Of a stretch of 33,831 bases of DNA, positions 1-7,617 are shown one piece after another. Below the pieces are notes generated by a model. That model ran no database searches. It worked only from the letters and a program-made list of their open reading frames with translations, and was not told the DNA's origin. Numbering within the stretch: the first letter of the stretch is position 1; each line of letters begins with the position of its first letter. This stretch comes from Synergistaceae bacterium (lineage in GTDB: Bacteria > Synergistota > Synergistia > Synergistales > Synergistaceae). The stretch lies in contig JAISYM010000107.1 of the NCBI GenBank assembly GCA_031269875.1, positions 1 through 33,831 on the forward strand, given 5' to 3'. The position numbers were made by a program, and so were the translations under genes.

Positions 1-10
1 ACTCACTCCG

Positions 11-120
11 CGAATCGGATCGCTCATACACCTCTGTCCTGAGCTGATTCGCTCGCCCGACATCCATGTCGGCCGCCGATTCGCTGCGTTCGTTCGTCGG
101 TCCGTCATCTCTTTCCTGAG
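11..120. repeat. Palindromic intergenic element
   Basis: A non-coding piece downstream of tonB. It contains a near-perfect palindrome, CCGACATccATGTCGG (57-72). It also has inverted 9-mers GCGAATCGG (11-19) and CCGATTCGC (76-84), and two copies of TCCTGAG 78 bases apart (36-42 and 114-120). The arrangement resembles a REP-like intergenic repeat or the end of a repeat cluster cut by the window. It could also be just a stem-loop between genes; no second copy was found elsewhere in the window. Confidence 0.35.
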
Positions 121-158
121 ACAATTTGGATAGTCATATTGGGGTTTATGCGCACATA

Positions 159-881
159 TTACTTCAGGTCAAAGGTAAACGGTATCCTGGCCGTGACAGC
201 GGCGCCGTGCCCGGCGTCAAACTTCCACTCCCGCACGGCGCGTACAGCCGACTCGTCAAGGGGAGCGTGTCCGCTGCTGCTCTCCACCTCCACGGACTCC
301 ACCCGGCCGGACGCGATCTCTATCAACAGCACCACTGTTCCAGCTTCTTTCCGCTTCCTGCTTATCATCGGGTAATCCGGCGCGACTTTCTTCGTTACCT
401 TGAGGGACGACGCGTCAAGGACGGCGCGCCCTGTGCCATAGCCGCCCGGAACCCCGCCGGGAATACCTCCGGAGACACCGTCCGGCTCACCGTCTCCCTG
501 TACGGCGGAGGTTTCCCCCATGCCCGGGACGCCCGGCGTCTCAAACAGATATTCCGTTTCCGCTGGAGACTGTGGGGCTGGGTCTGGCTTGACTACCGGC
601 TTAGCCGGCATAGATTTCGGGGCGGTTTTTTTTTCCGTCAGCTTGGGCGCGATCACTTTTTTTTCAGGGATTTTTTTGGTGGCGGCGGGCGGCGGCGCGC
701 TTGGAAGCAAGGGGGCTATTTCGGGGCCGTCCGGGATCCCTGACATTTCACGAGGCGCAAGCGTGACGCGCATCACGGCGGGCGGAGGTTCCGGAGCCGC
801 GCGCCAGGCGTAAGGCGCGGCAAAAAGTATCGCGGAATGACATACGGCGCTCAGGAAAAAAGCCGCGCCCGCGCGTTTCAT
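159..881 (-). CDS. tonB: TonB-family energy transducer
   Basis: A 240-residue periplasm-spanning protein that passes energy from the ExbB-ExbD proton channel to outer-membrane TonB-dependent receptors. The N-terminus has a short basic start followed by a hydrophobic anchor (about residues 5-23). A Pro/Lys-rich linker with repeated KP, PP and EKK segments follows (about 30-105), then a Gly-rich stretch. The C-terminus is a TonB domain (about 160-240) with the usual APDYP motif, an amphipathic strand pair and a closing IPFTFDL strand. The ATG overlaps the exbD stop codon (ATGA), so it is translationally coupled and is the third gene of the exbB-exbD-tonB operon. The operon lies under a cobalamin riboswitch, so its client receptor is probably for corrinoids (inference). 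No receptor gene is in the window. Confidence 0.93.
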   Translation of the reverse strand: MKRAGAAFFLSAVCHSAILFAAPYAWRAAPEPPPAVMRVTLAPREMSGIPDGPEIAPLLPSAPPPAATKKIPEKKVIAPKLTEKKTAPKSMPAKPVVKPDPAPQSPAETEYLFETPGVPGMGETSAVQGDGEPDGVSGGIPGGVPGGYGTGRAVLDASSLKVTKKVAPDYPMISRKRKEAGTVVLLIEIASGRVESVEVESSSGHAPLDESAVRAVREWKFDAGHGAAVTARIPFTFDLK

Positions 882-1264
882 TTTTTCTCCCCGTCAAAGG
901 CGAGGCCGACGCTTTCCACGCCGAGTACCCGCATTTCGTCCAGAAGTTCAGCTACATCGCCGTAAGGGGCGCTTTTTTCGCCCGCTATCAGGATGTCGTC
1001 GCTCTCGGCAATGGCTCTTGCGACCAGCATTGGAAGCGCGTCGCGCGAAACGGCCTCTCCCGCCCAGAGAATCGAGCCGTCGGTCACGGTAACGACGACA
1101 GGGGTGCGTTCGCCGACTCGCGGCGCGTTCCCGCGAGGCAGATCGATCCCTATAGTCCCTTGAAGGAACGAAGCGGTGAGGACGAAGAAGATTATAAGCA
1201 TGAATAGGACGTCGATCAACGAGGTAATGTCGACGTCCATACCGCGTTTAAACCTGTTTTTCAT
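878..1264 (-). CDS. exbD: ExbD/TolR-family biopolymer transport protein
   Basis: A 128-residue inner-membrane protein of the TonB motor. It has one N-terminal membrane segment (about residues 14-32). The segment carries the conserved Asp (D18, in TSLIDVLFML) that corresponds to the proton-translocating Asp of ExbD/TolR. A periplasmic ExbD domain follows (about 40-128), with the typical LPRG stretch and a VESVGLAF end. The start overlaps the 3' end of exbB by 17 bases and its stop overlaps the tonB start, so the three are one operon. ExbD and TolR cannot be separated by sequence alone; the adjacent tonB-like gene favours ExbD. Confidence 0.93.
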   Translation of the reverse strand: MKNRFKRGMDVDITSLIDVLFMLIIFFVLTASFLQGTIGIDLPRGNAPRVGERTPVVVTVTDGSILWAGEAVSRDALPMLVARAIAESDDILIAGEKSAPYGDVAELLDEMRVLGVESVGLAFDGEKK

Positions 1265-1868
1265 TCGCGTTTACCATTTTTCTCGAACGCTCCATCATTA
1301 CGAAGTCCGCGCCGCGCCGCAGAGTCTCCTCCTCGCGGTCGATCCTCCCGGCAAGGAATCCGTGGGCTATAATCACCGGTATCGCGACGAAGAGGCCGGC
1401 CACGGTCGTAAAGAGTGCCTTCCAAATTCCTCCCGTGACGGCCGCCGAGTTCACCGCGCCCCCGAGGTTCAGTGTCCTGAACATCTCGACCATGCCGAGC
1501 ACAGTACCCAAGAGGCCAAGGAGGGGGGAAACTTTCGCCGCTGTCTCTAATACCGGGAGGTTTTTCCACCACCTGAACATTTCACGCCGCACCTGCGCTT
1601 CGAGCAGAACCTTCATGCTCTCGCCGTCAATGTCCCAGTTCTCCAGCGCCGCGGAAAACATCCTGTGCATCGAGCTGAGGCCCGTTTTCATGCCGGCCGC
1701 GGAACCGGAGACGGCGCGTTTGAAATCCGCTTCGAGCGCCTGAGGATCAGTCGAAGCCCCGACCATGAAAATAATCCTCTCGAAAACTACAGCGGCCGCG
1801 ATCACGGATATGAATAGAATTACCCACATTATCCAACCGCCGGTCTCCATATACTCAAAAAAAGTCAC
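1248..1868 (-). CDS. exbB: ExbB/MotA/TolQ-family proton channel
   Basis: A 206-residue inner-membrane channel subunit of the TonB energising complex. Three hydrophobic segments are visible: about residues 13-33, about 113-133 (with the conserved SPLLGLLGTVLGM motif) and about 148-172 (IWKALFTTVAGLFVAIPV). This matches the MotA/TolQ/ExbB family in topology and length. The start is GTG, chosen because a GGAGGGG Shine-Dalgarno sits 4 bases upstream and no better start exists. It is the first gene of exbB-exbD-tonB. It is preceded by an intrinsic terminator and a cobalamin riboswitch, so expression should fall when B12 is abundant. Confidence 0.94.
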   Translation of the reverse strand: MTFFEYMETGGWIMWVILFISVIAAAVVFERIIFMVGASTDPQALEADFKRAVSGSAAGMKTGLSSMHRMFSAALENWDIDGESMKVLLEAQVRREMFRWWKNLPVLETAAKVSPLLGLLGTVLGMVEMFRTLNLGGAVNSAAVTGGIWKALFTTVAGLFVAIPVIIAHGFLAGRIDREEETLRRGADFVMMERSRKMVNANEKQV

Positions 1869-1896
1869 AGAACCCCTCCAGCCTCCAAAAGGACAT

Positions 1897-1925
1897 AAAA
1901 AAACCGAATCACCTCAGTGATCCGG
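1897..1925 (-). terminator. Riboswitch-controlled intrinsic terminator
   Basis: On the minus strand a 9-bp stem (CCGGATCAC / GTGATTCGG, one G-U pair) with a TGAG loop is followed directly by seven T. It lies between the cobalamin riboswitch and the exbB Shine-Dalgarno. It is therefore the likely expression platform, acting by premature termination when cobalamin is bound. Confidence 0.85.
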
Positions 1926-2005
1926 GCAGCCCATTTCTGCGAGATCTTTATTGAATTAAACGGCCGAATCCAGATTGCCCCTGAATTTCTCGAACCGTGT
2001 ACGCT

Positions 2006-2182
2006 CAGGCAGGTCTTCTGGCTCGTCCATTTTCGCGGCCTTCCCATCGCCGGAGCGACAGTGACTCGTCAATGCGAAAAACCCCCTCCCAGTGAGGCGG
2101 CGGACTTACAGTGATGGGTTCGCTTCCGATTTTCACGGAATTCCCTATTCTCTCGAACAGAGCACCTGAGCTTGTGTCAATT
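2006..2182 (-). ncRNA. Cobalamin (B12) riboswitch
   Basis: Read on the minus strand, the region shows the ordered hallmarks of the cobalamin riboswitch class. They are a 5' CAGGTGC element, a GGGAAttCCGTGAAAATC core, a CCCATCACTGTAAG segment, and the 3' B12 box AGCCAGAAGACCTGCC at 2008-2023. The element starts about 30 nt after a consensus promoter and ends about 80 nt before an intrinsic terminator. It thus controls the exbB-exbD-tonB operon at the level of transcription. The class identification is from visible motifs. The exact ligand (adenosyl- or aquocobalamin) cannot be told. Confidence 0.92.
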
Positions 2183-2217
2183 CCAAAACCGTCTGAACGC
2201 GTATATCTACAGCGTTA

Positions 2218-2246
2218 ATTTTAACCGCCTCGGCCACCCCCGTCAA
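2218..2246 (-). promoter_or_regulatory. Sigma70-type promoter of the exbB operon
   Basis: TTGACG (2241-2246), a 17-base spacer and TAAAAT (2218-2223) on the minus strand. It lies between the end of cutC and the start of the cobalamin riboswitch. Transcription should begin near 2211, giving an exbB leader of about 340 nt. Confidence 0.8.
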
Positions 2247-2270
2247 TAACCGGAGACAACGCCGCGCGAA

Positions 2271-3017
2271 TCAGCTTTTGAAGCTGTTCGTGAACCTGGC
2301 GAGTTTGTCGCCGTCGATCATCTTGAAATGATCCTCCGGGGGACAGACAGTCCCGGTGAAGTTTATCCGGGGATTTGCCGAGGCGGATCTGTCCTCTATG
2401 AACTTGTGCATACTGAGATGTATCTGCCGGCACCCGGTTTTTTCAATCAACTCCCTCGCGTTGTCCGGATTGATGCCGGCGCCGGGCAGTATCTCGATCC
2501 TTCCAGCGGCGTAACGCGTCATTTCCGAAAGCGTACCCGCGCCCTGAAGCGCCGAGCGGCTTTGGCCGCTTGACAGCACCCTCGTAATCCCGAGACGCGC
2601 CAGCGCGTCGAGCGCGTCCCTCCAGTCCGGGACGACATCGATCGCGCGGTGGAATACGGTCTCCTTTTTGCCGGCAAGGGCCATAACAGCGCCGCAGCGG
2701 TCTTCGTCAACCGCCCCGTCCTCCTTGAGAAAGCCGAATACTATACCGTCCGCGCCGTTATTGAGAAGTGATTTGGCATCCGAAAGCGCGGTCTCGAACT
2801 CCATCTCCGTATAGTGAAATCCGCCCTCGCGGGGTCTGACCATGCACAACACCGGCAGGTTCGCGTATTTTTTTGCGACCCTGAGCGCCCCAACCGTCGG
2901 AGTGAGCCCTCCCAGAAAAAGGCAGGAGTTAAGCTCCGCGCGATCCGCCCCCGCCTTGTACGCTTCTATGACGTCGTCAGCCGAACCGCAGCATATTTCT
3001 ATCTTGACAGCTCCCAT
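2271..3017 (-). CDS. cutC: CutC family protein
   Basis: A 248-residue TIM-barrel protein of the CutC family. The N-terminus carries the family signature: a KIEICCGSADDVIEAYKAGA strand-helix followed by ADRAELNS and GGLTPTVG. Internal MVRPREGGFHYTEMEFE and VFHRAIDVV segments and a C-terminal HLSMHKF are also typical. Length equals the family norm. It was historically called a copper homeostasis protein, but the biochemical role is unsettled and no copper function should be read from the name. A good Shine-Dalgarno (GGAGGA) precedes the ATG by 6 bases. It sits downstream of the alkaline phosphatase in the same direction with a 145-base gap, so co-transcription is uncertain. The exbB promoter begins just after its stop. 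Confidence 0.93.
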   Translation of the reverse strand: MGAVKIEICCGSADDVIEAYKAGADRAELNSCLFLGGLTPTVGALRVAKKYANLPVLCMVRPREGGFHYTEMEFETALSDAKSLLNNGADGIVFGFLKEDGAVDEDRCGAVMALAGKKETVFHRAIDVVPDWRDALDALARLGITRVLSSGQSRSALQGAGTLSEMTRYAAGRIEILPGAGINPDNARELIEKTGCRQIHLSMHKFIEDRSASANPRINFTGTVCPPEDHFKMIDGDKLARFTNSFKS

Positions 3018-3162
3018 TCAAATTCCTCCGATCATCCTGCCGGTCAGGTTTAAAAAAGGCCGATTTATCGTTAGGGACCTAAAGGGTGACGAAATAAACC
3101 CTTACATCGCCCGCTTCTAAAAGGCGGCAAAACGCCGTTTGTGCGAATGAGTCAGCGTTCCT

Positions 3163-4617
3163 TTATTCAATCCCCAGCGCGGCGAGCAGCTTCGTGAAAA
3201 TTTCAGAGTTCTCGCAGCTCCCGGCGAACGACTCGGAGCCCGCGCCGACAGCCGAGACCGCCACGCGTTTGCCCGTGTGGTAAAACGTGCTCCATGTGAC
3301 TCCGGCGGCGGCGTTCATCTCCCTCATATAAGCGACAGTGAACGGATCATAGGGACCGTAGAGTTTCTTATACGGCGCGCTTTTTACGGGCCGGTTCTTT
3401 TTCGGGGTCGCCGTCATAGCGAAAGCGTCTCTCACTGACTTCCTCTGACTTAGTTCCTCACCTAGGCCGTCAAAATCGCCAAAAAAATCCCGCGCTCTTG
3501 CCATGAAGCTTCCTACGCCCTCTTTGCCCGGGTTTGGGAGCGATCCTTCAAAGCGCTGGTACGAACCCTTCTGGAGCGACATCGCGCCGTAAAACGCCAT
3601 ACTGTCGTCTGGGATTACGGAAAGCGCCATGCCACCCGTCTCGTGATCGCTCGTAACCACTATAAGCGTATCGTCAGGGTGTTCAAGGAAGAAGTCAAGC
3701 GCCGTTTTAACGGCTTCATCAAACGCGATCACTTCCCTTATCGCGGAGGCCGCGTCGTTGGCGTGACAGGCTAGGTCGATCTTGCCGCCCTCCGCCATCA
3801 TGAAGAAACTGCCGCCGCCGAGCAGGTATATCCCTTTTTTTACGAACTCCGCGAGCGATATATCATTTTTGTCCGCTTCGTCCGCGTCAATGGCCCACGG
3901 CATGTAGCCGGCCCGGACTTTCGGGCTTACCGCGATACATTTGCCGCCTGGTGTGAGCGAATCGAAGCCGGTCCTTGTCGAAGTCACGCGGTAGCCCTTC
4001 GACGCGGCGATATCAATTAAGCCCCGCATCTTTTTGTCTTTGCCTTTCGGGTTTGAAAACCCGCCGCCCGCAAAGTATTCGAACCCGCTCTCCGGGAGCT
4101 GGAGCCCAATTTCATAACGTCTGGTTCTGGAGTCGGAGTGGGCGTAGAAGGCGGCGGGCGTCGCGTCCTCGAGGAATGAGGAAGTGACTATCCCGACTTT
4201 AAAACCTCTCTCGTGGGCGATCGCCGCGACGGAGCGGTACTTCACCCCGGCACCGTCCGTGGCGACGGCGCCGTTCTTCGTCTTCCTGCCCGTCGCTAAC
4301 GCGGTCCCCGCCGCCGCGGAATCCGTGACGCCCGAGAGGGAGTCCGTCCCTATTTCGCCGGCTATAGGAAGCGAGTTCATGACGAGCTGGCTCTCTCTTG
4401 GTGCCGCTGTTTGCGAGCTTTGCGCACTTTTGCCGGCGAGGAATATCTCCGCCGCGTTCCTCTGCGCCGTTCCCATGCCGTCCCCGATGAATAAAAACAC
4501 GTATTTTGCGGCGGCATGAGCCTGCCCCGCGCAGATAACCGCGATTAGGACGGCGGCAAGGATTTTAACGGATAATTTTACGACGCGGCGGCCGCAATCC
4601 TGTTTTCTGACGGTCAT
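3163..4617 (-). CDS. Secreted alkaline phosphatase
   Basis: A 484-residue phosphomonoesterase of the PhoA/alkaline phosphatase superfamily, exported to the periplasm. A basic N-terminus and hydrophobic core (about residues 14-32) end in AHA-AA, a signal peptidase I site near 35. Catalytic features are visible: the metal Asp in FIGDGMG (D46), the nucleophile Ser in VTDSAAAGTA (S100), the metal motif EGGKIDLACHANDA, TSDHETGG, and a late FYHTG His. The ATG has an AAGGTGAT Shine-Dalgarno 8 bases upstream, on the 33-base gap after aroQ. No promoter was seen in that gap, so it may be the last gene of the aromatic operon. It could serve phosphate acquisition, but no Pho box was identified. Confidence 0.93.
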   Translation of the reverse strand: MTVRKQDCGRRVVKLSVKILAAVLIAVICAGQAHAAAKYVFLFIGDGMGTAQRNAAEIFLAGKSAQSSQTAAPRESQLVMNSLPIAGEIGTDSLSGVTDSAAAGTALATGRKTKNGAVATDGAGVKYRSVAAIAHERGFKVGIVTSSFLEDATPAAFYAHSDSRTRRYEIGLQLPESGFEYFAGGGFSNPKGKDKKMRGLIDIAASKGYRVTSTRTGFDSLTPGGKCIAVSPKVRAGYMPWAIDADEADKNDISLAEFVKKGIYLLGGGSFFMMAEGGKIDLACHANDAASAIREVIAFDEAVKTALDFFLEHPDDTLIVVTSDHETGGMALSVIPDDSMAFYGAMSLQKGSYQRFEGSLPNPGKEGVGSFMARARDFFGDFDGLGEELSQRKSVRDAFAMTATPKKNRPVKSAPYKKLYGPYDPFTVAYMREMNAAAGVTWSTFYHTGKRVAVSAVGAGSESFAGSCENSEIFTKLLAALGIE

Positions 4618-4649
4618 TGGCAGAGATCACCTTCTTTTCACTATTGGCG

Positions 4650-5087
4650 TCATTCGTGACGCCCGCGTCCAAGCAGGGCGTAAAGCGCCAGTATATAGCC
4701 GTAAGAGCCGAAACCGGCGATGACGCCCGCGCATACCGGCGCTATCACCGAGACGCGGCGGAACTCCTCCCTGGCGTGTACGTTAGATATATGCACCTCC
4801 ACGACCGGAGAGGGAACTGCCGCTATGGCGTCGCGGATCGCTATGCTGTAGTGGGTGTAAGCGCCTGCGTTCAGTATTATACCCCCTACGACACCGGCGC
4901 GCTGTATGGCCGACACGAGCTCTCCCTCCGAGTTGCTCTGGAAAAATTGGCACTCCGCCTCAAGCCTCGATGCCTCGGCTTGGATTCGGCCGTTGATCTC
5001 ATCCAGCGTCTCGTTTCCGTATTTTTCCGGTTCCCTAGTCCCGAGCAAGTTCAGGTTAGGCCCGTTGATCACTGTCACGCGTTTCAT
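4650..5087 (-). CDS. aroQ: Type II 3-dehydroquinate dehydratase
   Basis: Converts 3-dehydroquinate to 3-dehydroshikimate, step three of the shikimate pathway. At 145 residues it has the standard size of the dodecameric type II enzyme. Visible motifs are INGPNLNLLGTREP at residues 7-20, the catalytic Tyr (Y23), an NSEGELV loop, ILNAGAYTHYSIAIRDAI, and the VEVHISN strand with the catalytic His. It starts 9 bases after the pheA stop, with a GAGG Shine-Dalgarno overlapping that stop. It is the last clearly biosynthetic gene of the aro operon; the alkaline phosphatase follows after 33 bases. Confidence 0.96.
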   Translation of the reverse strand: MKRVTVINGPNLNLLGTREPEKYGNETLDEINGRIQAEASRLEAECQFFQSNSEGELVSAIQRAGVVGGIILNAGAYTHYSIAIRDAIAAVPSPVVEVHISNVHAREEFRRVSVIAPVCAGVIAGFGSYGYILALYALLGRGRHE

Positions 5088-5096
5088 TTTCCGGCC

Positions 5097-6230
5097 TCAC
5101 GAATTGCCGTAGCAGCCGATCACCTCGAAATATTCGCAGGCTGCGGATGCTTGGCGGAGCGTTGCGTATACGTTCGGATTCAGTATGCTGCCGTTTATCT
5201 CGGCAAAAAAGCGATACTTGTCCGGAGTGGCGGGGCGCGACTCGATACGCATCAGGTTGATGCCCTGCGCCATAAACGGCATCAGTGTCTCGCAGAGAGC
5301 GCCGGCCCGGTGTTCCGTCGAGAACGTGATAGATATTAGATCGCTCTTTTCGTCGTACTCTGGCTCCGCCGCTATTACCACGAAGGATGTTCGGTTGTTG
5401 GCGGAGTCCATTATGTCCGGCGCGAGTACGTTGAGCCCGTTTAGTTCCGCCGCTCTGCGCGATCCTATCGCGGCCGTCCTGCCGCTTTTATCTTCCGCGG
5501 CTTCAAGAGCCGCGACCGCTGTGTTGCGGCAAGCGGTCAGATCCCACGCGCGCCCGCGCAAAAAGCGGCCGCACTGCCTGAAGCCCTCGGGGTGCGACAA
5601 GACCTCGCGGATATCGGACAGCCCCACGCCCGGAGGCGCTAAGAGACACTGTTGGATATCCATCCACGTGCGGCCCACAATAAAACAGCCGTACTTTCGC
5701 AGGAGATCGTAAGTCTCGCCTATCGCGCCCGTCGTGGAGTTTTCGATGGCGACAACGCCGTAGTCCGCCCGTTTCTCCTTTACCGCGATGAATACGTCCT
5801 CGAAAAATTCCACCTGACTGCGCATAGCCTTCGGGAAGAGCTTTATGAGCGCCTGTTCGCTCCACGCGCCCGGAACACCTTGGAACGCGCAGACGACACT
5901 TTGCCCGTTCGTGACCGGCGAAACGCGCGGAGGCGGGAGCAGCGGCATCTCCGCGTGAAAGAGGCGAGGCCGCTGGTATTCGCGGGACAGCGCCATGATC
6001 GAGCGCATCAAGAGCGTAACTTCGCCGCGCAGATCGTCACGAGTCCTGCTCACGGCGCGTTCCACTACGGCCTGCTCCCGCGCCTCGTCCAGGACGGGCA
6101 GGTTCGCGTCGGCCTTTGCCCGCGCCGCTTCGAGCGATATACTCATTCGCCGCTCGAAAAGCCCTGTCAATTGTTCGTCTATTTCGTCGATGCGCTCCCT
6201 GATGCCGCGGAGCATTGCGCTTTCGCTCAT
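5097..6230 (-). CDS. pheA: Bifunctional chorismate mutase / prephenate dehydratase
   Basis: Makes phenylpyruvate from chorismate through prephenate. Residues about 1-90 form an AroQ-type chorismate mutase helix bundle. Residues about 112-288 form the prephenate dehydratase domain (AFQGVPGAWSE, AIENSTTGAIGETYDLL, SHPEGFRQC). Residues about 297-377 form an ACT domain with GAL (310-312) and ESRP (330-333), the usual Phe-binding motifs, so feedback inhibition by Phe is expected. The dehydratase TRF motif reads TSF here (281-283): the catalytic Thr is kept and the Arg is replaced. The start is supported by GGAG 8 bases upstream. It begins 25 bases after the aroKE stop. Total length of 377 fits bifunctional P-proteins. 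Confidence 0.95.
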   Translation of the reverse strand: MSESAMLRGIRERIDEIDEQLTGLFERRMSISLEAARAKADANLPVLDEAREQAVVERAVSRTRDDLRGEVTLLMRSIMALSREYQRPRLFHAEMPLLPPPRVSPVTNGQSVVCAFQGVPGAWSEQALIKLFPKAMRSQVEFFEDVFIAVKEKRADYGVVAIENSTTGAIGETYDLLRKYGCFIVGRTWMDIQQCLLAPPGVGLSDIREVLSHPEGFRQCGRFLRGRAWDLTACRNTAVAALEAAEDKSGRTAAIGSRRAAELNGLNVLAPDIMDSANNRTSFVVIAAEPEYDEKSDLISITFSTEHRAGALCETLMPFMAQGINLMRIESRPATPDKYRFFAEINGSILNPNVYATLRQASAACEYFEVIGCYGNS

Positions 6231-6255
6231 CTCATTCGCTCCATTCTCATCCGTA

Positions 6256-7617
6256 TTATATAGTCGTCAGTTTGCCGCTCACGGCTTTGTAGAGAGCCGG
6301 CCTGTCGAGCGGACGCCCGAGGAACAGCTCGTCGGCTAGAATAGCCTGGTAAATCAGCATACCCATGCCATTTTGTGACCCAAGTCCGAGTTCCGACGCC
6401 CGATCGAGCAGCGCCGTGTGCGGAGGGCTGTAGACCAGGTCGCATACGAAGGCGCTCGCCGGCAGGGCGTCGAGGAACTTCAGCGACGGAAAACCGGCGC
6501 GGATGCCGCTCATTCCGAGCGGCGTGGCGTTAATCAAGAGATCGGCTCCAGATGCGGCGTCTTTCATAGCTCCCGGCGTCATGGTTCCCGTTCGAAAGAG
6601 GCAGGGCACCGCCGCGGAAATATCGGACGCGATCTCCAGAGCCTTTCGCTCGTCGCGCGCCAGGATGACGATTTCCGCCGCCCTATCTCTTGCCGCCGAG
6701 AGCGCGGCCGCGCGGGACGCGCCTCCCGCGCCCAAGATGACGACGCGCCGTCCCTCGCAGCCTGAACCACATTCGCGCAGGGAAAAGAGAAGCCCGCCCA
6801 TGTCCGTGTTGTGCCCGAAGCACTTCCTGCCCCTGAATACGACGGTATTGACCGCTCCGCAGACTCCGGCGTCCACAGAGACGGAGTCCAGATAGGGCAT
6901 GATGGAGCGCTTATGAGGCCTCGTCACGTTGAATCCCCTCATACCGCTCTCCTTTGCCTCCTCGAAAAAACGGGCCAGTTCCCCGCGATCCTCGCCGTTA
7001 ATCTTGACAGCCGAGTACTTTGCGGATAACCCAAGTGTTTCGAATACCGCCTTATGGATGGCAGGAGAGAGCGAATGGGCTATGGGATCGCCGATGACGG
7101 CGTATTCGGCCTCGGGCGCGGATTTGCCGATAATCGCCATCAATGCCTGAAACGCATCTTCTATTCCGCCGTCGTTATTGAGTGTTCTGTCCGCCGCGTC
7201 GACGTAAAGCGCCCGCCGCGCGCGCTCCAGCTCGCGGAGTTTTCCCGGGCTCGTTAAGAGGGGACGGCTGCCGCCGACCGGCACGTTCTTAGCGATGCGC
7301 TTCACCGGACGGTCTAAAAAGATAACGAAGCCGCCCTCCCTCATGGCGGACGTGTTCTCTGGGCGCAGGATGACGCCGCCGCCCGTCGCGATTACCGATA
7401 ATTCCGGCGAACGGAGCGCCTCGCGCGTGACGCGGCTCTCGGCGTCTCGGAAAAACTCTTCGCCATGTTCTTCGAATATGCGGTGAATCGGCATCCCGAA
7501 GCGCTTTTCGATCTCCAGGTCCACGTCGACGAACGGACAGCCGCGCCGCGCCGCAGCAAGCTTCCCAAGGCTCGTTTTGCCGCTTCCCGGGAGGCCGATG
7601 AGGACGATATGTCTCAT
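6256..7617 (-). CDS. Fused shikimate kinase - shikimate dehydrogenase
   Basis: A 453-residue two-domain enzyme. Residues 1-165 are shikimate kinase (AroK): Walker A GLPGSGKT at 8-15, the DVDLEIEK shikimate-binding region, FFRDAESRV, and ATGGGVIL. Residues 171-453 are shikimate dehydrogenase (AroE): VIGDPIAHSLSPAIH, NVTRPHK with catalytic Lys 236, GHNTD with Asp 272, and the NADP loop GAGGASRAA at 297-305. It therefore does both the reduction of dehydroshikimate and the phosphorylation of shikimate. The frame stays open to 7710, but the start at 7617 is preferred. It gives an exact kinase N-terminus (MRHIVLIGLPGSGKT) and an ATGA overlap with the aroC stop. Separate proteins are the usual arrangement in bacteria. 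Confidence 0.95.
   Translation of the reverse strand: MRHIVLIGLPGSGKTSLGKLAAARRGCPFVDVDLEIEKRFGMPIHRIFEEHGEEFFRDAESRVTREALRSPELSVIATGGGVILRPENTSAMREGGFVIFLDRPVKRIAKNVPVGGSRPLLTSPGKLRELERARRALYVDAADRTLNNDGGIEDAFQALMAIIGKSAPEAEYAVIGDPIAHSLSPAIHKAVFETLGLSAKYSAVKINGEDRGELARFFEEAKESGMRGFNVTRPHKRSIMPYLDSVSVDAGVCGAVNTVVFRGRKCFGHNTDMGGLLFSLRECGSGCEGRRVVILGAGGASRAAALSAARDRAAEIVILARDERKALEIASDISAAVPCLFRTGTMTPGAMKDAASGADLLINATPLGMSGIRAGFPSLKFLDALPASAFVCDLVYSPPHTALLDRASELGLGSQNGMGMLIYQAILADELFLGRPLDRPALYKAVSGKLTTI

Noticed and set aside
3124-3145. Terminator-like GC inverted repeat after the alkaline phosphatase gene
   Set aside because: The stem is only about 4 bp (CGGC/GCCG) with a short T4 tail, too weak to call.
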